Shown here piece after piece: positions 58,440-64,000 of a DNA stretch of 64,000 nt. The position numbers were made by a program, and so were the translations under genes. The stretch spans positions 254,218,946-254,282,945 of the forward strand of contig OW240912.1 in assembly GCA_933207985.1 (NCBI GenBank), written 5' to 3'. Below the pieces are notes generated by a model. That model was not told the DNA's origin, ran no database searches, and saw nothing but the letters and a program-made list of their open reading frames with translations. How positions within the stretch are numbered: the first letter of the stretch is position 1; every line of letters begins with the position of its first letter. Source of the DNA: Pelobates cultripes. Taxonomy: Eukaryota; Chordata; Amphibia; Anura; Pelobatidae.

Positions 58440-59341
58440 GCCTTCACGTGCTATGGCATATTAGATGTGCAGTGTGGCTGGTATGAATCCATGGCTGTTA
58501 TGCCTTTTGCCACTCTATTTGCAGAGTGGCTGCTTCTCTTGGCGGCTTGCTCGGCTGAGGGAGATTGCATTCTCTGAGAAGTTTCTCTCCATTTTCCGGT
58601 GAGTTTAAGGGGGTATCCCCATCTGTAGGTTATTTGGTGTTTCCTGAGAATGATGGTAATGGGTTGAAAAGCCTTCTCCTTCTCAATGTTGCTGCTGACA
58701 GATCAGGGAATATTTTTATGTCGGCGTATTTGCTGGGGATGTTCTTGTTGTTTCTGCTTTGCCGTAGTATAAGTACCTTTATGTGATGGTAGTGGGTAGG
58801 TGTCGGGGTTTAGGTATCCTGTGGGCTCTGTCCAAGAGCAGCATATCCGACGGTGTGTCTGGTGCAGGTAGGCCTGGAGATCCGCGGGAGCCACCGTCTC
58901 CGGTATTCCCCGCAGCCTTAAATTTTTTCTCCTCGCTCTGTCCTCAATGAATTTGTTCTCCATTGTGATTATAGTTGATTGTAGTGTGCTTCCTTGTCCT
59001 GCTAGCTGCTTGTGTGCGCTTTGGGTCTCCATTCTTTCCTCCAGGCGGGAGGTTCTAGCGCCCAGTTCTCCAATGTCTTTTTTTAGGCCTGACAGGCCTG
59101 CCGTCCAGCCAGCCATCATTTTGCTGGAGAATGCTTCTAATTGTTCCAAAAGGAACTGTTTAGTGACCGGTTCCTCCATTGTTGGATCTGCTGGTTCAGT
59201 GAAGGGGTTGCTGTCATGTGATTCCTCCCCGCCATCTTGTTGGTGCGGATGGGTTTTTTGTTTCGTCGATTCCGCATTTTGGCCAAAGAAGTTATGTTTT
59301 TTGGCTTTGGTGGTTTGCCGTTTTTGTTTAGGTTGCGACAT
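58440..59341 (-). pseudogene. LINE ORF1 (coiled-coil / RRM-type nucleic acid chaperone)
   Basis: The likely start is the ATG at 59341 (MSQPKQKRQTTKAKKHNFFG), preferred over the upstream in-frame ATG at 59533 because that one lies outside the LINE, in MITE sequence. The first 60 residues are basic and polar. A coiled coil follows (LKKDIGELGARTSRLEERME, then LQSTIITMENKFIEDRAR), then RRKNLRLRGIPETV, the start of the L1 ORF1 RRM-like domain. A frameshift at about 58850 follows AYLHQ; the expected LDRAHRIPKPRHLPT continues in another frame, and further shifts lead to about 58440. ORF1p normally coats LINE RNA as a trimer. This copy cannot make it. Confidence 0.82.
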
Positions 59342-59473
59342 AATGGTTTTCTGTATGTCTGGGTCGTCTGTGTTGAGGTTTATTCGTCTTATTTCAGAGC
59401 CCATGTGCAGGAGGTAAGAGTTACACTTCCATCTTGCTCCACTGGTAGCCACACACCCCCCAAAAAAATCAGC

Positions 59474-59724
59474 ACAGTGAGAAGACGCTGACGTCAATAG
59501 GACGCTGACGTCCATCTTGCCGCACATACGCATTCAGCGCTGACGTCGGGAGGAGGAGAGTTCACCAGCGTCGAGGGAGCCCAGTGCTGGAGAAAGGTAA
59601 GTGCTTAACCCCTTCAGCCCTCTTGAGCCCAGGGGGAGTGGGACCCTGAGGGTGGTGGGGGGGGACCTAAAGACCTTATAGTGCCAGGAAAACTAGTTTG
59701 TTTTCCTGGCACTATAGTGGTCCT
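59474..59724. mobile_element. Family A MITE, truncated
   Basis: Begins in mid-element at ACAGTGAGAAGACGCTGACG and ends GGCACTATAGTGGTCCT before TTAG (a mutated TTAA). The left half is not found on the far side of the LINE, so the MITE was already incomplete when the LINE inserted. Confidence 0.75.
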
Positions 59725-59728
59725 TTAG

Positions 59729-61516
59729 TAAAGCAGTTTAGTGTCTCTATGCGCAACCCTCTGACATTTAGGAGTTACATTCCTGTTTATGTAGCCCTGA
59801 ATGTGTCAAACACTGTCTCCCTAAACAGTTCCTGTAAAGAAAGATCTAATGTTTAAACTTCCTTAATTGCACAGTCTGTTTCATTTAGAATTTCTCATCG
59901 CCTGTTCTGTTAATAGTCTACTATTAAGTACCTGCAGGACTGTGTGTTATTAAAGTTAAATTTACAGAGCAGGAGATTTAAAAAAAAACCTCTAAAGTAA
60001 ATACTCCATTGTACTGATTGAAAAGAATTTTTTTTTTCATGTTGGCATTGTTTCTCTTCATGCTGTATATATATGTTTGCTCATGACCCACACACAACTG
60101 GTGAATTGGGATTTTTAACACAACTAATAGCTAATGTTCGGTCAGTTATTAGAATTAACTTTTACCAACATTAAACACTACCAACATCATACCTGACCCC
60201 AATACATTAAAATTAAAAATAATTGGTGCCATAAATGTTGGAATTATTTTACTCACATCCCAGATTCATCTTAGAATTCTAACATACTCTACCTTGAAAC
60301 ATGTTAGTATTTCCATTTTATTTAATGAATGTAATTTGTACATCAATATACTGCCTGCTGTTTGCTGCTGTGCCTAGGACCAACTGTTCATATTCTGCTT
60401 TGCTGTTGATTACATCCCAGAAATATGGCAAGAGTACTAGAGTGCAATAAATGGTATCATATCATGCAGTTTAACATTATTCAATAAAGCATTGAAATTT
60501 ATACCAAGTGCCATTATTCAGTTTAAACAGATTGCTATGTTGCTAACACAAATGGTTCCAGCTTTTCTATACAATGCTCTGAACTGCAGTAAGAAGTATC
60601 ACCACTATACTATAAATATAAAATAGTTCATAAAAGGAATGTTATGGCTTTGTTTAGTCGTATCTAGTCTCACAGTAAAATTATTTCCTATTTCATTGAC
60701 ATTACTTGCTATTATGTAACACATGGTTAAAAATTATTTAACACCCATCTAATGTAGACTGAGATTTAGGGGGTGGAGGGGGGGAGAAAAAACAAACATA
60801 AATTACAAATATAATAATATCATTGAGAATTTTTTTAAAAAAGCAAACATGCTTAAAACTAAAGAAATTGAGACTTTGTTTAAATGTAACAAATGTCAGC
60901 TTGTTAAGTCAAAGCAGTAAATGCAAATATGAGTATAATTTTTACGCTCAAAAAGCAGGCAGTGAGAAAATATTTTTAGTATGCAAACAAAATAAGTGGC
61001 ATCTTGTTCTGTCGTTTTACTATATGCGTATATATACATATTGTTCATCACACATATTTACATATTTTAATAGAAAGTCCTTGTTGTGGATTAGCCTCTC
61101 TTTACTACCCTAATAAGAGTGTATAACATTACATTCTTTTTAAACTCTGTAAATGTGTCTATAAATTAACTAAATAAGATAAATAGCTATAATTAGCCTA
61201 AATGTAAATTAAGCATCCTACCTTTAGCATTGGGCACACATAAACATCTTGTTACTGATTTAGAAATCAGTGTACACAGAAGTATTGTAAAAATACAGAT
61301 AAACCATACATATTTAATCCACAGAGTGGAAATAGTCTGGATATTTTGTTTTGTTTTCCATTTCCCAAACATTGATTAAACATCAGTTTAATGCATCAAA
61401 AGTGAGGTTCTTGGAGTGTCCCTTTAAAAGCAGTTTAGCATACTTTGCCATTTTTACTAAAGTGGGTACTAAAAGCAGGTGTTTTACCTGTTTCATTTCT
61501 TTTCAAATTCTTTGAT
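59729..61516 (+). other. Intron 62 sequence, nothing certain
   Basis: AT-rich unique sequence. A short remnant of a MITE end (TTGGAGTGTCCCTTTAA) lies at 61411-61427. Confidence 0.4.
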
Positions 61517-61520
61517 TTAA

Positions 61521-62050
61521 AGAAACACTATAGGGCCAGGAATCCAAACATGTAATCCTGACCCTATAGTGTTACAATCACTACCTAGCCCCCCTGACTC
61601 CACCTTGCACCCCTAAATGTAGTAAAATGGTACCTTTATTCCAGTCTGCTGGAGCTGGCTCTGCCCCTTATATGCTTCCTTGGCTGACATCATCAAAAGT
61701 GATCTCAGCAAATCATTGAGATTGTCATTCCTGATGATCTCCGCCAAAGAGGTGGACCAGGGGCAGAGCCAAATTCCACCCTAGCCAATCAATATCTGCT
61801 CATGAATGCATGTCTATGGGGAAGTTCAGTGTCTCCATGCAGAGAGGGGAGACACTGAATGTCCGTGCTGCAATCTGTGCAGCACTGCAACAGAAAATAC
61901 GTCTAATAATCATTTGAGGAGTGGCTACTGAAAGTGTCCTTAGGGCGTAATGTAAAAAATTTAATTTTTCCGAAAAGCCTGCAGGGACTAACTATACTCA
62001 CCAGAACAACTAAATGTATCTGTAGTTTTTTTGGTGACTATAGTGTCCCT
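61521..62050. mobile_element. TTAA-flanked MITE, family B
   Basis: Flanked by TTAA at 61517-61520 and TTGA at 62051-62054. It starts AGAAACACTATAGGGCCAGG with the inverse CATGTAATCCTGACCCTATA shortly after, and ends GACTATAGTGTCCCT. It is the uninterrupted relative of 49161-50245. The TGACATCATCA and CACTGAATGTC...GACATTCAGTG-like segments recur in both. Confidence 0.8.
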
Positions 62051-62054
62051 TTGA

Positions 62055-64000
62055 AGTTTTGCTTTTATTTTTTTAATAACATAACAGAAGTTTTAAACAA
62101 ACTTAATAGGGATAACAAAAAAGAAAGAGGGAAAAGAAAGGGGACAAATGATACAAATACTCAACTTGTGCCATTGTTGTTTATTTACAACAAAAAGAGG
62201 ATCATAGCAATTCATTAACAATGACCTATATATACAAACTGATAAATGTAATTTATCAATCAATGTGATAACATAAACATTGTAACTCTGTAACAGAAAT
62301 ACACTTGAATTAATATTTAATAGTTGACCACATTTACCTATTATGCCTCTATCTCATCGTTTGTTACCAAGATTCCCTTGATTGGCCTAGTTGAGCATAA
62401 AGAGAAAATTATTGTCTAATGGACATGTTTTATTTTCGAGAGGGACCTGTTTCATTTTGGACGTTATCCGTATTATATGAACAAAGCCAAGCAGAATCTG
62501 GCATCAGGATGGAATAAGACTACACATGTGGCTACACGTGTGTCATCCTGAAAACAGTCCTGTAGCAAAGCATTTAAAAAGATGTAATTGATTCAATAAG
62601 AATAAAAGGATCATCATGCTTGGAGTTTGGTGTGGTGAGACTGTTGAAGAGGAGAGGTAGAATTCTGTTGTTTGGTTGTTCTTCTCTCTGCACTCATGTT
62701 TAGTGAGGGCTACCCATCTCTGTGACTAAACAACATTTCGGAGATCACACACTATTCACTTCTATGAATAATATTTTCTACCTGGATTCATTGCACAGTG
62801 GTAGAGATTGTAATATGAGCCAAACCATTAGAACAATCTGATGCATTTGCTGGCAAGTGTAGATGTGATAAGAATTTATATGATATGTCAGTTATGAAAC
62901 ATACTTAAAAAAATAGAAAAAGCCATCAATATTCCTAGTGCATTTTTTTTTTTTCATTGCAGAAAAGACTATTCTCCATTGTGGTGGTAATTAATTCAGA
63001 TTTATTAACAAATTCAACTGAGCATTAAAAATATCCTGATATTAGTTAAAAATTTAAAGAGGTTTGAAAGGGAGTTGGTGGCAATTGAATACTCTTTAGA
63101 TTTGCTGTGAAAAGAAAATGACATTACGCGAACATAAAAATTAAAATGAATCCAAAAGATCAGGAACAGGTAGCTTCCAATATTTTATACAATTAATAAA
63201 ATGTTCATATAATGTTATAAGCATTTGCATAAATCAGTGACTGAATATTTATGTTATTGTTTTTTTAAATTGTCCACTGATAACAATCTATTTACCATGC
63301 AGAAATGTCTGTAGTTTGTACAAGGGAATGGCTACAATCAGATGGATATCTGTACTATAAGCAAATTCCCAGTTGCTATTTCAGCCTACAAAGAAGCACT
63401 ATAGTGTGCTCAAGTCCACTCAACCTCCTCCAGCTTTATTTATTTAGGCCTGTCTAGTTGTGTAGGACTTGAGTCATGAGTAAGAAGGTTGCTTTGATAT
63501 ATTTTTTTCTAGTCATTCTTTTAGATGATGCATTTGATATCACAAATTGCTAAACTTTGCTACATACTACCTCATATCCTGGATACTCTCAGTTACTATA
63601 GAATTCCTGTATACTGACCATCCCACAGACTGCCTTATTACCTGTGTCCCCCTGAGCTCACTGTATTGTGTACTACGTGGTCATTTTGTATTTTGTAGTA
63701 TTTGTAGATTTTTTGTAGTATTTGCTCTGCTGGGCATAGATGAAACATGTGAGGCAGATCTGTGGGACCCTCTTTTGCATTGACAGTACTCCATACAGCT
63801 GACTGTTGGCATCTATAGGAGTTGAGCCACTGGTGGCAATGTTGTTATAGAAAATAGACTGTATGTTGCTTAGACATGCATCGATTACAGTGAATGCTTT
63901 CTCATGCTGCATTGGTCTTGCTGATAATGGTTGCAGGGATAAATGATGTCACACATCGCAACACGCTCTGTCAAACCCATAAATTGTTTTGTGCAGTGTG
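62055..64000 (+). other. Intron 62 sequence, nothing recognised
   Basis: AT-rich sequence with an A/T-rich purine stretch at 62090-62150 and a T13 run near 62945. No exon-63-like sequence, RNA gene or transposon end seen. Confidence 0.4.

Larger units (their letters stand above)
53640..59463 (-). mobile_element. L1/Tx1-type LINE, near full length, decayed
   Basis: On the - strand the element starts near 59463 (GGGGGGTGTGTGGCTACCAG), carries ORF1 and ORF2 remains, and ends with ACAATAAAAATTGTCAAATT plus poly(A) (53640-53652). The flanks share aaaaatcagc, at 53630-53639 and 59464-59473, consistent with a target-site duplication. The length is 5.8 kb, of which 466 bp is a later MITE. ORF2 has lost its endonuclease N-terminus, part of the RT and several reading-frame joins, so the copy is dead. 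Confidence 0.85.

Noticed and set aside
54033..59417. Plus-strand frames of 100-156 codons
   Set aside because: Shadows of the antisense LINE ORFs, which carry the recognisable RT and coiled-coil motifs.

Overview
The window is vertebrate nuclear DNA, most likely from a frog or another amphibian. It is AT-rich, has almost no open coding sequence, and is packed with DNA transposons and retrotransposon remains of the kinds typical of anuran genomes: short TTAA-flanked MITEs, 8-bp-TSD hAT elements, L2-type and L1/Tx1-type LINEs, and Penelope-like repeats. The species cannot be named from the sequence alone.

Only one host coding segment is visible. It is a 61-nt exon at 20981-21041 on the + strand, with a good polypyrimidine tract and AG acceptor and a consensus GTAAGT donor. 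It encodes SVQGPWERAISPNKVPYYI, the start of the dystrophin WW domain. Its length (61 nt) and phase match human DMD exon 62. The window is therefore read as the inside of a dystrophin gene: the 3' part of intron 61 (1-20980), exon 62, and the first 43 kb of intron 62 (21042-64000). Neither exon 61 nor exon 63 was found.

Intron 61 part: an L2 LINE endonuclease fragment (1-955, -); a Tc1-like element with a broken transposase (1471-2786); a MITE nested in another MITE (2892-3480); and a 1.9-kb hAT filled with GT-rich tandem repeats (5557-7434). Next come an L2 3' tail (about 7833-8034), a 351-bp foldback hAT (8945-9295) and a LINE RT fragment (about 9895-10253). That fragment is interrupted by a 3-kb hAT (10254-13309), which carries a nested Penelope-like element and, inside that, a 278-bp insertion built on a 192-bp palindrome. 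A third hAT with two minisatellites lies at 15554-16974, and a 70-bp piggyBac-like MITE at 17673-17742.

Intron 62 part: a TTAA MITE (21813-22205), a local tandem duplication (22342-22783), a fairly repeat-free stretch, a Tc1 fossil carrying a small retro-insertion (24531-25312), and a Penelope-like repeat with inverted arms (26195-27278). From about 31 to 48 kb there are purine-rich and GT-rich stretches, a LINE RT fragment (36550-37065, -), an L1-like remnant ending in poly(A) (38760-40600) and a 206-bp hAT MITE (43864-44069). From 49 to 52 kb there are nested TTAA MITEs and a 1.4-kb element made of consecutive hairpins (50541-51959). The largest element is an L1/Tx1-type LINE on the - strand at 53640-59463. 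It has a poly(A) tail and a flanking duplication, and its ORF2 is interrupted by a MITE. The last 4 kb show no recognisable gene.

No operon-like or defence-like gene system was found. The interesting content is the structure of the mobile elements and the identification of the host locus.
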